Assembly (NCBI RefSeq): GCF_023101765.2
Contig: NC_064229.1
Location: forward strand, 6,238,473-6,302,472
From: Spodoptera frugiperda
Lineage: Eukaryota > Arthropoda > Insecta > Lepidoptera > Noctuidae
Reading direction: 5' to 3'
DNA length: 64,000 nucleotides
Part shown: in pieces, positions 35,060 through 48,856 of the stretch
Layout of the letters: each line of letters opens with the position of its first letter
How positions within the stretch are numbered: the first letter of the stretch is position 1
Made by a program: the position numbers and the translations under genes
The notes under the pieces: model-generated
What the model was told of the DNA's origin: nothing
Database searches by the model: none
Seen by the model: the letters and a program-made list of their open reading frames with translations, nothing else

Positions 35060-38000
35060 ATTTTAGGTAGGTACTTTTTATAATTTTTGAGATTATCGTT
35101 ATCAACCTAAAATGTAAGGTTATAAGGACGAGTATTGTATGCTACACTATCCTCTGTGTATAAAAATGTTGGCATATTTGAAGTGAAAGCGCTAAAATGC
35201 TGTAAGAATTTTGTATTCTTCGAATGCTTGCATAGTATTACCGGAATGCAGCTACATTTAAGTTGGTACGTGCTCCGTGTGTGTCTCCAAGACTAAAGAC
35301 ACGGAATATCTGAGTATGCACTAGTATTCATTCAGACACCTATTGTTTTAAAAAGGTTGCCTACATTTAGTATCGTATCTAAATCTAATTTTTATTTATT
35401 TTGAGTATAATATTTATTTATTTTTCCACCATATTAGTACAGAATTAGGTCTTAAACTAAACTTCTATTATTAATATTAATATAATAAATTCTTTAACAT
35501 GTTATCACGACCAGATTTTAAACAATTAAAATGACATTGAAAGTGGTGGAAGTCAGGAACCCAAACTAGTATAACCTGTACTATGGGCTCCTGGCTTTTA
35601 TCTAAGCAACATAAGAACTATTTCATTCGACCAAAATACTAACAACTAACAATTAGCGCAGATAATAACAAAGTCCAGATGGAAATTCTTCATAATGTTA
35701 GAATGATAAATGTTTACGTCGCCAGGGAGCAATACAATATAACTTTACAGCCGTCGCCGGTTTTAACAATTATTGCCGGTTGTCGGTATTTTCACCCACT
35801 TGGACATTAGGGGGGTAGCTAAACGATTTAATTGAAATAGAAGCACAGACCGTGGCCAACAGAAACGGGAGCCCACGTAATTATGGCAAAATGGAAAAAA
35901 TAACGACATTTGGGTTCATTTACGACGACTGTATTTTGAAATGGAAATCCCTCTGTGAATTACGCAACGTTTTATTATATTTTCGTTTCATGAAAATATT
36001 CATTTCAAGCGTCGATAATGATACATTTTTGTAACGTTATTATTTCAAGGACGTATGGTATGAGCGTACCTATCTATTTTTTCTCTTATCCAATTACACA
36101 GGACTAATAATATCTCCATAATATATAGGTATACATATGGCAAACGTAGGTACGTAGAACATACGAACCTACCTAAGTTTGTGCCTATGTACCAAAATAC
36201 ATAGGTGCCTACTTTTTAGATATATTTTTACTGTATAAAGAGTTCAAAATGTGCCAAAGTGAGGAATGGTGTGAGCTGAACAAAAAGGAGAGACGCTTAA
36301 CTATTGCCAAGATAAACCTTATCTGAAAGTACGCACTTTTTCACCAGTACAGCATACAGTGGAGCAACGCTTGGTGAGAGAACAACGAACAATATAAATG
36401 TGTGAAAATAAAGCGTGTGAGTAGGGCATGGGCCCTCAGCGCCCGCCCGGAGAGCGCTAAAGTGTTATAAATCGCCTGTTATCGCCTCCCAGCAATAACT
36501 ACTTTATGGCGCTATAAAGACAACGCAACGTTATCTATCAAGGAACGGTCCGTGAGATTATTCTTACAAGATTGAAAAAAAGAAAAAGTTTCGGTGAAAA
36601 AAGAACTAAGCCATTTCAGTTTTATTTAATCTCGTCATTAGGATCTTTGGGTAAAACAAAGCTGGCGATTTTGGTGGTAAAGTATATTTTTATACCTTTT
36701 GTACCTTCATACAAGGCTTTGACTTTTATTAATGACAGGGTTATTAATAAACTAAGGATAGGCCTCAACGCCACCGACCTTCAATTTAATTAGATCAGTC
36801 AACGTAAAACGTTTAGTCCGATCGATGACTAAATATCATTCATAAGATTAACTTTAACACTTGGATTGACAATCAAGAACATCATTCAAGTTAATGTTAT
36901 GTTTTGAAATTAAAAAGTAAGATTACAGTGTTACGAAATTGCTACGCTGCTACGCCTACTACGAGTGACTACGAGCTACGAATAGTCGTAGCCGTCATAC
37001 GTCGTAGGTATGTAGCAACAGTATTTAATAATAATTGTGGCGCTCCACGTTCTATTTACTTCGAACAGCGGCTTGTCGCTTTATCCCGCCATAATCGAAT
37101 TTTGCCCTTTGGAATTGGAAATTGTTTATGTATAACTATGGCTGTCGAATAAATAAAATGGGTCACGTCGCGGTAGCGTGACGTGAGCGTCGTGTTCCAA
37201 ATAAATACCTAAGTTGTATATTTTGTTGATGAATGGTAACTGTAGTATTTAGTGGCAAAGATAAACATTGCCGTCCGTACAAACCGTCAATATTAGTTTA
37301 ATACTCGAAATAAAATTCGTTTATGTGTTTCTACCTGGACGCATAAATGTATAATGTACACATACATAGGCACTATATTTACTCAGTCTGCGAGTATCAC
37401 AGTGTAACTTTCGTGAAAATCAAGAGTTTTCGTTCAAAGTATCAATTTAAAAAGGTTAAAATAAACATTTACACGACAATGTTTAGGTAATATCAAGGGT
37501 AAACAAATAAATTCTATTTGCCCGTTTATTAAATTCACAAAATTTCCGGTGGAGAGAAATATTCACATTCCTAAAAGCTTTATTGCCAAAAAAAGGGTCG
37601 CTTGTTTACGGAGTCCCAGTAAACCGGGTGAACTCTTCATTTTTAAAACAAAGGGGTTCGGACTCGTGAAACGTGCGCTTATCTCGCGGGACTCGCGGCA
37701 CCAGAGTAACAAACTCGTCGAATCAATTAAACGTGCTTCAGTTCCTGATGTTTGTCGCGCTAACTTTATCGTTTATACTCAGCTACGAAAATGTAGCCAT
37801 TCCTACGTCTCCGTCATTTCAATGCTAATCGAAGTGTAAACAAAACAAAAGTACTTCATATTTTTTCAACACAAGGTAAAATATAAGCTTCGGTCGGCCT
37901 GTTAAATTGTTGCATGGCAACACGACCTAACAGGTTTTTTTATTATCATTAAACCATTATATGTATTTAGTTTGCCATTTTGTTTGTTTGAATCAAGTAT

Positions 38001-38640
38001 GTGAGATTTTACCCCCTTCCTAAAGACAAATCGATCTGATACTTGATTCACTCTTCATCTTAAAAACCATACAATATTATAAATTTTTTTCACAACTCTC
38101 TCCATTACGGATATCAAACAAAAAGGCTGATAGCTCATCAAAACCGTTTAACGTAAAATAACGTATTACTTGTTTTTAAATAGTCGAACAGCATGTTACC
38201 TGATTACATACACATAACATGGTTTAATACCTGATTAAGTAGTTAAACTTTAATACACAAAATCGGTAATTTGACTAGAAACACAATATAACATACGACG
38301 CATCATGTGAACAGTAAATATAGCATACATTGACGGTTTACCTCGTTTAGTTAAAACTGAACTCGAAGTTAGGTACGCGATCATGCGATTGTAATCAAAA
38401 GTTTAGAGATGCGCCGTCGATATTGCGAAAGTCGATGCATACATTGAACTTGTGTGCGATGTATCAGGTGGATAGTAGATACGTACTTGTATTAAATAGT
38501 TTATTATGATGTCAAGCTTGGCTTTTGCTGTAGGGTTATACAGGCATTCAACTTATGTTGCATTATTTTTCATATTTATAGATACCAGTCTCAAGTCTCG
38601 TTACAGTTTGGCGAGTCTAGATTTAAGGCCACAATTTATG
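35060..38640. other. Repeat-poor intergenic sequence with a CTACG cluster
   Basis: No family-like ORF. Open frames at 36572 and 37549 have no recognisable motifs. A CTACG/CGTAG cluster occurs at 36941-37010. Confidence 0.4.
36941..37010. repeat. CTACG/CGTAG cluster
   Basis: At least seven CTACG or CGTAG words in 70 bp, irregularly spaced. A similar cluster is at 54289-54365. Confidence 0.6.
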
Positions 38641-39153
38641 TAAAAACTTTGAATAAAATTATTATTAAAAAAAAGTGTACAGCAAACAATTTGGATATAT
38701 TATATCCAAATTACTCCATACATGGAACTGATTAAAAAAATTTTTTTTTTCAGCTAACGTATCCGTGATGGGTGTCTATGGATAGGTCTTTAAAAAGACA
38801 TTAAGGTTCCTAAAACCATTTTTAGTCAAAATCAATCGTTTGAAAGTTAGACGACTCCAAAGTGGAAAAATTAGTGTCCCCCCCCTCTAACTTTTAAAAT
38901 AAGAGAGTGAGGAATCTAAAACAAATATATGCTGTAGATTTCAATGGAAACTACCAACGAAAATTGGTTTGAACGAGATATCATTATTCGTTTTTAAGAA
39001 ATAAAACATTTTCAAAAACCGCAAATATAACTATGTCGTTCATACAAACACTATGTGAAAACCAAGTTATTTTATAACTTTGATATTATGTCATCTACCT
39101 GCTGCTACGGAACCCTTCATAGGCGAGTCCAACTCGCACTTGGCCGGTTTTTA
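38640..39153. repeat. Dispersed lepidopteran repeat ending ACTTGGCCGGTTTT
   Basis: Contains GTGTCCCCCCCCTCTAACTT, CTACGGAACCCTTCATAGGC and CGCACTTGGCCGGTTTTTAG, which I recognise from many moth sequences without a secure class. A 12-bp perfect palindrome lies near its left end (38688-38712). Confidence 0.55.
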
Positions 39154-39275
39154 GTTATAAGTTATAGCACCCTTTGGAAAATATAAAGAAGTTTGATATT
39201 AGGTTGGTACGTAGGTAGTTTATTGTCACGGTTTGTTGATAAATATATTTAATTTTACAATAACTTTATGCACCA

Positions 39276-39406
39276 GTACCCTTAGAATGAGTTTGCGCTC
39301 GTTCGACGCTCTGATTGGCCGGCTCGAAATAACCAACCAATAAGAGCGCCGAACGCCATTTCGTTTCAATTACTTTAAACGTAAAACAAACTCGTACTAA
39401 GGGTAC
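39276..39406. mobile_element. MITE, family C (131 bp)
   Basis: Ends GTACCCTTAGAATGAGTTTG and, reverse complemented, GTACCCTTAGTACGAGTTTG. The inner GCTCTGATTGGCCGG pairs with a diverged partner. Confidence 0.7.
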
Positions 39407-39409
39407 AGT

Positions 39410-42400
39410 ACAGTGCTCCAATTAAATAATTAGTTAACGTCACGTGTACATATATGACATAGAATGCATTGTTTATCAAGAATACATGCGATATTTCCGC
39501 AGTTGGTCTATAACTCGATGACGCAATGAAAGCAGTGCACGTGATGTTGCATTTTTATGGAATGCGGGCTGCGGCGTATGCGAGCGATGGTCTGAAGCCG
39601 AGTCGATGATATCTCCGCCAATGTGAACCAATACGCGGTGAAATGGAAAATATTTTATGTGTAAACCACTTTTCTGCGACGGTGACGTCACAGGCGTATT
39701 TGAATATTCTAGAATTTATACGAAAGTCTATGACAGAAAATTCTTACTCTGCTGTTTCTAAATACAAGATGCTTTGGCTAGAACTGTTATCTGAGATTGT
39801 AATTTAAAAAAATAGGCTGAAGTGAGATATAAATAAATTTCTTCGTTAAATCAGATGGGTAAAGCGGCAAGTAAAAGCTAATATTTTATATATTTCGTCA
39901 AAATGTGTCTATGTGCCGACGTAGCATTAGATATTCTCTGCGATAAGCACCATCTCCGCTTCATAAACTGCACAAGCCGCATTATTCTCCGAAGTAAATA
40001 AACTCCTTAATGGGTTTATTTAAGAGCATATTTCATCTCTTTCCTTCATAAGCATTATGGATAAGTTGATCTCTTTCCACAATAATTAGGATGACAAGAA
40101 ATAATGCTTCCCAATTGTTTGTCGTTTGGAAGTTTGATTAAGTGTTGGAAGTTCAAATCTCTTGATCGTTAAGTGGGCGGTTTCCTTCGGATATTTGTTA
40201 AGACAAAAGCCCGCTTTGTATAGGTAGACTATATACCTTTCAATATAACATGTTGCTTATAATATTGTTACAAAGTTACTGATTAGTTCAAGTTATACGA
40301 AAGTAGAAGTTATTGCTTCCATGTTTTATGAAGGAATGGAAGATGTTGCTTAAGTGGCAACAGCTTTCTCAGCTTAGTAAGTAATAACAATAAAATAGGG
40401 ATTCACAAAGCATTATAGTTATTGTCGTATATAGAACACAAACGATACGTGTCGAGTAGGTACAACAGATTTGCAACAAAGCATTGATGTGTGGCAGATG
40501 ATGAATTAACAAATAGAACAGAACAGTGACATTAGAGTGACCAGCTACTTCGGTAGCCGATACAGCGAATTTACCACGTTCAACCGACTGATAAATTTGG
40601 GCAATTTATCGTGAAATTACTCGATATCGCAGCGATAACTTTTACATCCCCCCTCCCACCCTCGATATATCGGCATAAAAGCCTGACCCGCATCCACGCC
40701 TTCATAAGTATCAAACTCAATTGTCACGTTACACATTTCAGCGGGTACGTCAAACGATAGCTTGTATTCATCGCCATGAAATGCAAATAAAAGAACATAA
40801 TTCATAAAATATACATCCGCCATACAATACGATAACATTAAAAGAACGTAACCCTCAGTAAAAAGTTATCATGATGTTTACTTTTATTACTCTCTCTTTA
40901 TTACACAGTTTTTTTACGACAAAGCTCCAACAGTCGACTGGGTTTAAGATATTATTTTCGTTTAAATTTAGCTCGGTACAGATTTCTGAGAACTAAATTC
41001 TGCGGCGCTTGTGAAAATACTTTTTGTTTGAAATAAAAAAAAAAAAATTTCAAATGTACTAAGACCGAAAACTTGAAAACGGTTGCCGCTTAGATCGACT
41101 TGAGTGTCATTTTTGTTTTGTTCGTGAATCTCTTAAGTTTATAAAAAAGATGAATATAAAATATTCGTCGCAATAGTCCGCGTGAGTCCTGATATTTTCT
41201 CATTTGATGGATAAATTATTATTGATGTAGTGTTTTTAAGGTACGTGTCGAAAGAAAACCTTATGAATTAACTGTCAACCATGTTTTTATATTGATTCGC
41301 CATTTTATTGGTTTTTGTAGATGTCATATTATCTTAAAAGATTACCAATAAAATAATAGTGTTAAAAATATACCATATTTAGTGAAATAATGATCGTACT
41401 CTTATAAAACATGTCAATTAACGTATCCAACTTTACATTCCGCTATAAAAACAGTACCAATTTAAAAAACATTTAATAAAATAATATAACAACGCACTCG
41501 CTCCGTTAAAATACGCAGCGAATTACATAGCAATTGTTTTATTGTCATCAATCAGACACCGTTTTAATCTTTCCGCTGAGTCAAAACATTTTTAAAATAC
41601 AACCAATAAAAGTGGGGAAAAGAGCTTTAAAAATAATAGCTTCGCAGTTTTATTGTGTGATTGCGTTATGACTTTTGTTGTGGCAACAATATCAAAAAGT
41701 ACTTTGAAACAGAACAATGTAGGTAATTTGTGTTCTGATGTGTCGGGGTATTAGAGCATGTTAATTAAATGTGGCTTAGGTGTTGTGAGACTGTGTATGA
41801 CGTCATTCTTGCCAGGTTTTGTTCTGATGCAGACTGAGGTGAATAACCTTTTCGTTTTTGGCCTGGCCTTTTCCCAACTAGGTTAGGGCCGGTTCTGGTT
41901 CTGCAACAGATTCGGTTATTTTATATTGAGCAACTAATGGAAGGAAGGTAATGGTGAGAAGGATTTTCGTATTATATAAAAATAAAATATCCATTCCTAC
42001 ATTCTCACTCATTAAAACTCAAACAATAATGAGTATCTGAGTGGCGAGTAACTAGATACTTTTCATTGTTTTTATTAAGGTGGGATTTACATTACCTACG
42101 TACGTATATATGTCTCTAATTATATACACGATGTAATAAAAAGGGGGTATACATATCAAGTGCACGGTTTCTAGATAACATAACAAATGATACGGGAAGG
42201 GTTATTCAAACTCATGTTTCCATGGAACAAAGTTATGAATTTTTCCAAAACATAAAATACCAGAAACCGAACATTAAAATTTGGTAGATACAGGTACTGG
42301 AAATGTTTCGTAATAAAAATAGCGTAGCGAGTGACCCCTGTAGTGTTGTGATACGTTTGTATGAATTAAATCAAGAACCATAATGCGATACTAAGTATTT

Positions 42401-43830
42401 GGTACCAATTTTTTTAAACGTATTTTAAGCTGAAATTTTGTTTAGAGATTCTATTCAACCTGTTTTCTTCAGTGCTTCTTAATGTAAGTATATGGGTATT
42501 TTGTTACACGCTATATAAAATTAGTAGCAACAGTTCATATCAACATACATTATTTGGAAACTGTTATTTGAATTAGAATAACAGTTTAAATGTGTGTGTT
42601 GGTGGAATAGTTATGTCGATAAATTAGGTTAATTTAATATTGTACATTTATCAAACATTGTTTTACATGAAACCTGTCAAAACTAAACATGTTTATGAAC
42701 AGTGAACATTATGATGAATATTTTAATTAGATATACATTTGTTCTGTGATGTGGAAGTCGCGTGTATTTTGTGATTGCTAGGGCACTGCGGTTAAACGGT
42801 TAATGTGAAGCTTCACTGAAGCACACGAAAATTGTGACCATCTCAGGAAAGCACGTCACAGAGTAGGGAAAACAGATGAACAACAATTTTTATTTAAAAA
42901 AAAGAACACTTTTATGTCCTTGTTTTGTTTTTATCTATGCAATAATGTTTCTTTAGCATGAATATAGAACAGTGTGTTAAAACTAATCCACTCTATAAAC
43001 TAGAAATAATACTACGAGAACTTTAAGTCCTAAATTGCTGTTCCTACACCTTCCATTATACTAAAAACTCATTAACGGGGGACTTATTAGTAATGGAACC
43101 CATTATGGGGTGAGAAGCTAAATTCTGCCTTAACGAGCTAGCATCGCGACGGAGACAGTTAATTTAATAATATGATAATGGTACTTTAAATATAATTATG
43201 GTTTATTCCTGTAGCGATACATCATAGCCCTTAAAAGCCCGGATCCATTGTAACACGGACCCTTCAGAAAGTTATCAAAAAATACAACAAAAGAAAATAA
43301 GAAGCGAGCAATTTTTTAAGTACCATAACATTTTTGTATATGGCAACATTTTTTTTATTTTTCACGGAAATGCGTGCTGGCAACACCGTCATAGAGCTAA
43401 GATTTAAGTAGGTTTCGTAATAAAAACTTATCATTCTATGACAGCCGTAGTCGTATAAATGTAATTAGGAAGCTTCGGTGAAAGCCCCTTTAAATATGTA
43501 TGAGAGTTTATAAAGCTGAGTTGGTGGATCTGTTTGTCAGTAATATGAATCCCACAAAACATAAATGTGAAAGGCTGCCAAGTTCGATAATATGGGAATG
43601 CTTCGCCTATAAAAGAAGTGAGATCTAAATAAGTACCAAGTTCCATACACAGACCTCATATGTGTCACATAATGATGACTTGAGTACCTTGTGTTCGGTC
43701 TTCGGTCAAGTGTTATCGGGGCTTTCTTTACAAAACTTTCAGTGAAGGAATTCGATTCGTTGTATGTATACCAAATGTATCTAATTTCTTTTCTTCTTCT
43801 TGCATTCTCGTCGTCTTGTTCGTGCATTAC
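39410..43830. other. Repeat-poor intergenic sequence
   Basis: No recognised gene. A CpG-rich patch at 39520-39690 includes a palindromic TGACGTCA (CRE-like). A 73-codon minus-strand ORF at 40617-40838 has no recognised motif. Confidence 0.4.
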
Positions 43831-43837
43831 AAATTGC

Positions 43838-43882
43838 TTAAGGCGAGAGAAGTCATGGGATGATTTCCCCCCTTAAAAAAAA
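43838..43882 (+). repeat. Very short LINE/SINE tail
   Basis: AAGGCGAGAGAAGTCATGGG then TGATTTCCCCCCTT and poly(A): only the last 45 bp of the tail. Confidence 0.7.
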
Positions 43883-44589
43883 GCTGTTTTTTTTTTGTAA
43901 AGTGCAATATAAGTTGTCAATAATATTTGGGCTGGGCCTGAATGTGTATTAAAGCTGCGAGTAGTATTCTCTAAATATTTTAAAGAATTAAAAAAAAATC
44001 CGTTTTAAATATTTTCTTTTTTAAATTCCTATGTTGTAATGTAGTCTGTGTGTATGAGTTCGGTGTCAGTAATCGCGTTAGTTGCCAGAGTAGGTGGCGC
44101 TCGTGTGCTGCGGTACCTCACGCTGCCTGATTAAACTGCTTGCGCTCTGATTACGACTCTATTACATTTTAAATACGCCATTCATTCGAACCAAATTACT
44201 TAAAATACTCGTTGTACATGTAAAATGGATTTTCACATCGATTGGAATTGTTTATAAGGGGCTTATCTTATTTTATTTAATGACTAGCTGTGCCCGCGAC
44301 TTCGTTCGCGTGGAATAGTTAATTTAGGCATTATATTTATTTTTAAACAACTATCACAGCTTCATAAATTATAGCTGTTACCCACGGTTAATTTGTGCAT
44401 TGAAAATTCGTGATAGCACTGGATTATGATTATAAAACAATCCACACTCATTTCTCCTATATGTGTTTCCACTGTTTTCCAGAAACCTGCACCTATAGGT
44501 TGGGTAAACGCCACCCCGGTTTGTGTTTCAGAAATAAAATTCCTAGGGTACTTTTTAGATGGGCTCGCTACATACGCGTTATAGCAGTG

Positions 44590-45320
44590 GTAAGTCCCCT
44601 CTTTGAAGAGTGGCTTGAGAGGCGTCACGGCGTCCTCACCTACCGCCTGACGCAGGTACTTACCGGACACGGAAGTTTCGGTTGGTACCTGTTTCGAATT
44701 CGGCGGGAGGAAACACCCGGGCGTATCGTCTGGGTGTCGTCATTGCGAGGACCGCCCGGAAGATATGGTCCACATATCTTCCGGGCGGCATACAGTGGCG
44801 GTGTGCATTGCATGTGCTGAGCATCGCCATGTCCTTAGGGATGTGAATGGCGACGGTAACCTCCCACGTCCGGCTCTAGTTCAGGCCAAGGTGCGGAGCG
44901 AGGGGGATAGGGCCGCCGTCTAGATTCTGCGAAGCAGTTATCCTAGCTAAGGAGGAGGCGGAGCGCGTTAGGGAACGATCCTCATCACGCCCCAGTGTAA
45001 TAGAAGACCTCCGGGCGTCGAGGATCGCGTGACGATCCCCGGCCACCGAACTAAGCGCGGGTCACGGACGGCGAGTAAGAGTAGCTCGTCGCCCGATCAA
45101 AACCAGACCCGTGCGTACCGTGCGTCGCGTTCTGTGCGCACCTCAAAGAGCCAGGCCTACTACAGATGGGACGCAATAGGGCTGATGCCCGATCCGGCGC
45201 TGCAGGCAACGTAAAAGATTACCCCGGCTCAAATAAGAACGGGGTGATTTTTACACTCCTTCTCGCTTCACCCAAGGGAGGAGTAGCCAACGGATGATTC
45301 CCCCCCCCCCCAAAAAAAAA
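44590..45320 (+). pseudogene. R1-clade LINE 3' fragment (C-terminal ORF2 and 3' UTR)
   Basis: Plus-strand frame 44590-44820 reads FEEWLERRHGVLTYRLTQVL then TGHGSFGWYLFRIRREETPG, the conserved C-terminal region after the reverse transcriptase domain of R1/TRAS-type LINEs. The expected Cys-x2-Cys is lost. Further on, in another frame, FCEAVILAKEEAERVRERSS is the typical end of this clade. The 3' UTR ends with AAGAACGGGGTGATTTTTAC, then CTTCACCCAAGGGAGGAGTA and C/A homopolymers. The RT catalytic part is absent, and frameshifts and stops make it a dead 5'-truncated copy. Confidence 0.8.
44752..44788. other. Perfect 16-bp-stem hairpin inside the LINE fragment
   Basis: CCGCCCGGAAGATATG, 5-nt loop, then its exact complement. 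Confidence 0.65.
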
Positions 45321-46764
45321 GAAAGAGTACTTTCTAGAACAAATGTTTTCTTTCATACATGGTGACGCAAGGTTATGAAATCCTTAAGGACCATATTTTT
45401 ATACCCTATCATATTTTTATGACAATAAATTGAAGAATTGGATTTTTTTGTTTGTCAAATTTTCAGCCGATATTATTGCACTACCTATACGTAGAATCTG
45501 GTTGTACTTTGTTAGAAGCCACAATAAAATGTGGGCGTGTGGTAAACCGCTTTTTTGTCATTCTACGCTGTAAACAAAGGCTTTCGATGGTCAATAATCA
45601 AAAAATGTTTTACTTCGTTAGTAAGACTATAATTTTTTTGAGTATAGTTACACCAGGCTCCGCGTCAATTCGCAAACAATGCCTCTCCTCCTGGCAGCGT
45701 CGTGTTTCGCACATCATGCGGCGCGGGCGAATTTTATATCGGAGTTATTTTAAAATTGTAATATCTTCTAAGATGTTTATTGAAGTTTAGTGATGTCAAA
45801 GACAATTTTGTTCACAATTAAATACTCTTAATGAACAACACATTTATTTCGATAAAGATTAATATTTTTTCGTTATATTACTCTTAACAAATAATGCATT
45901 AATTTCGACCCTGTTTGATTACTATAAAAACGATTCTAGTAAGTTAATCCTTAGATAGACATATACTGTCGCGGACTTTTTTTAGATCATTTTAAGAGGA
46001 ATAATTCTTTCATACATATAATTTTCGTATCTTGAACCATTTTTGCAGCGCACGCAACGGAAGCCCTCAAGAATTAATAATTTCCCCCGTTTTGTCCACA
46101 CTTTCCTTTATTTCTTCGCTCCTAATAGTTATAGCGTGATGTTTTATAGCCTATAGCCTTCCTCGATAAATGGACTATCCAACACAAAAAGAATTATTCA
46201 AATCGGACCAGTAGTTCCGGAGATTAGCGCGTTCAAACAAACAAACAAACAATCAAACAAACTCTTCAGCTTTATAATATTAGTATAGATTGACATTTTT
46301 GCAACTAAATTAAACCTGTACAAAGATGAATAAGTGGGCACAAATTACCTATGGCTTTTGAAGTTAAATATAATATTATTTAGCTAATAAGCACATTTCT
46401 TTGTAGTGAACAACACACTAAAGCACAATTTTGTGTAGTGAGGAACACAGTTATGGACTATCACTGTACCTCATTATTATTAGAATTTATTTATGAGAGC
46501 CTGTCACCTGTCAACCTATCCTCCTGTTAACCTATCCTCCTGTTTTAGAATAGAGCACATCAGATCATATTAGAACCACCAATAATGAGTTGACCTATGA
46601 TTATACAGCTTCAATACTGATTAGAAGCTCATCTTACACTGGGGATTATAACCAGAATAGTCACACGAGCTAAAATCCATTTACAATGGCAATGCATTGA
46701 TGAAACATGTATGGAGGTAAGGCTATGAAATAGCCACGTGACCCCACGTCAGTTCCATACATCT

Positions 46765-46917
46765 GGGGCCTTAGTCTGCTATTACAATTGTGTCAGAATG
46801 GTCGATCACTGAACAGTGCAAGAGGGACGGAGCTATACAATCTACATAACTTCGTCCCTCTTGCACTGCTCAGTGATCGACCATTCTGACACAATTGTAA
46901 TAGCAGACTAAGGCCCC
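46765..46917. mobile_element. MITE, family A, near-perfect palindrome (153 bp)
   Basis: GGGGCCTTAGTCTGCTATTA starts an arm of about 70 bp whose inverse (through GACGGAG/CGTCCCTC) ends CAGACTAAGGCCCC. It is the better-preserved relative of 4154-4284. Confidence 0.85.
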
Positions 46918-47308
46918 TGGTGACGTGACGCAGCAATAATGGCCTCGTCATATACATGGTGATAATGTTTTGCATAATTAAAGTCCGTGAGATGCGACGC
47001 TGATACAGTTTAAACATTTATCGTTTCGTTGCAACAGTTTTAGAGCTTAAGCTTGTTTTAGTTTAGTTTTAAGATGTGATGTGAACTAGTACTTAGTACT
47101 TACTTGCTATCGAGTAACGAAGATGTTATTAATGTAACTACGAAGCAATTTTTACAAATTGTGCTCATAGTTCTACGATAGATTTTTACGTAGCAGATGA
47201 TATAAGTAAAGGTTAACTATGTACAAATTCTATCTCAAATAAAAACATTTATATAGAAATTATACTTGATTTTAATACCCAATAATACTTATTTTTACAG
47301 TCAGTCAA

Positions 47309-47440
47309 TAACGTCACGCCTTTTATCCCCGAAGGGATAGGCAGAGGTGCATATTTCGGTATGTAATGCCACTGTACAATGTACACCTACTTCTCATTAT
47401 TTGTGTTATAAGTCCCATGTAATAAGGTCTATTGTGCCTA
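47309..47440 (-). repeat. tRNA-SINE 3' half, inverted
   Basis: ACGTCACGCCTTTTATCCCC, GGCAGAGGTGCATATTTCGG and ACTGTACAATGTACACCTAC. Confidence 0.75.
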
Positions 47441-47832
47441 CTGTGTAAAAATAAGTATTCTCTTCAAATACTCAACCCTTGACAGTCTTGATCACATCCC
47501 TAATACAAATAAGTTATAGTTAAGAAATTAAACTAAAGCCCTTTGGCAGTCGGTCATTCCTTAGACAATAAATAAATAATCGTGTACTAATCACACAGAA
47601 CTGATACGGATCGTTAGCTACGGCTGAAGTTATCTCGTATTGTCATGTCCCGGAGGCATAATTAGTAAATAGGTTGCATGTGTTCATCATACGTTTGCTG
47701 TTTCCTCTTGTTTGTTATTCAATCATCAGCATCAGGTATCAACCTACATTATGTATGTGTGTGTTTGATTTTCTATTCGTTAACTATTTGGAACATATTG
47801 CATTTGGAAATGAATGTATGTAAAATATAATA

Positions 47833-47924
47833 AAGTGGGTGATGTTATATAGTGGTATTACGTGCCGTAATGTGCACCACTCTGCCTACCGTTTCGGGGA
47901 TAAAAGGCGTGACGTTTTTTTTAA
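47833..47924 (+). repeat. tRNA-SINE 3' tail
   Basis: TTACGTGCCGTAATGTGCAC and GTTTCGGGGATAAAAGGCGT followed by a T-rich end. Confidence 0.75.
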
Positions 47925-48164
47925 CTGTACATAATAAAAAATATATATAAATTGCTGAACGATTTTTTATGTGGTTTATGACAGAGAAATCTTGACGGAA
48001 TCTCGACTGTATCATTTATGAAGATTTGAATACCGTGGACAAAGTTACGGGAAGCAATTAATAAGTTACTGAATTGTCGCCTGCGGTACTTCCAAATCGA
48101 TACGACCTTCAAACCTTGAAGAAATTATGAACATTTTATTAAAGCCGGTAATGTACTTGTAACT

Positions 48165-48310
48165 CCTCAATGACTTCTCCCGTCTTTCGCGAGGCGAGAA
48201 GGAGTGTCAGACTCTTACTGACTAAAAACCACCCCGTTTCTGCTCCTGCCTTTCGAGTCGGAGCCCCGGTAAACCCGCTAGGTAGTCTGCAGCTCCGGAT
48301 CAGGTATCAG
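48165..48310 (-). repeat. LINE/SINE tail, inverted
   Basis: Inverted tail from TCAATGACTTCTCCCGTCTT through AACCACCCCGTTTCTGCTCC and GGTAAACCCGCTAGGTAGTC to CAGCTCCGGATCAGG. Confidence 0.85.
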
Positions 48311-48856
48311 CCTTGCGAACTTGCTATATAATGATGGTACGATACCCATCTTTATTTAAATAAAATTACCCTATTATCACTTTTATTATTTTGACGTTCA
48401 TTATAATTACAAACAACGTGGGCTAACTGTTATCATAATAAGTAAGTAATAAAATAACACTTTAATAACTTTATATAGCTGCACGATTTCGCAGTAGATT
48501 TCGCAGTGTATTTCGTAGAATTATCTAGAGTTGGATCAGTGGTCGGACGCTTGATTGCTGGACGGCAAGGTCTTGTGCTAAGTTTATGGGTCAAAAAAGT
48601 AGGTATTGGGCTTTTGATGTAGTAATTTTCTTTAATAGCATTAAGAATAGGCTCGCCTACAATTGAAATTAGGCTAATAACGCCGTCATCATCATTATCA
48701 TAATCAGAGCCGGAAGACAACCACTGCAGAACATAACCCTCCCTCTAATATGCTCCACCTATACAAATGACATCATGGTTGGCAAAAATTGATACTAGTT
48801 CCGCTGCTGCCTACCCTTTCAGTAAATAATAAGCATAAATATATATACACACACAC

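Larger units (their letters stand above)
44283..46291 (+). repeat. Metulj-type termini bracketing a 2 kb composite
   Basis: Left GACTAGCTGTGCCCGCGACT at 44283 and right AAATCGGACCAGTAGTTCCG ... TTTATAATATTAGTATAGAT ending at 46291 are the start and end of this element type. The interval also holds the LINE at 44590-45320, so it is either one element split by an insertion or two separate fragments. Confidence 0.5.

Noticed and set aside
37549..37839. 96-codon plus-strand ORF
   Set aside because: No recognisable domain, splice context or similarity; length is within chance expectation for this locally higher-GC sequence.
40617..40838. 73-codon minus-strand ORF
   Set aside because: No recognisable motif and no supporting splice sites were found.
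48433..48720. 95-codon minus-strand ORF beginning with an acidic stretch (SGSDYDNDDDG)
   Set aside because: Acidic start is reminiscent of some transposase N-termini, but there is no ATG start at the open end, no downstream domain and no matching terminal repeats.
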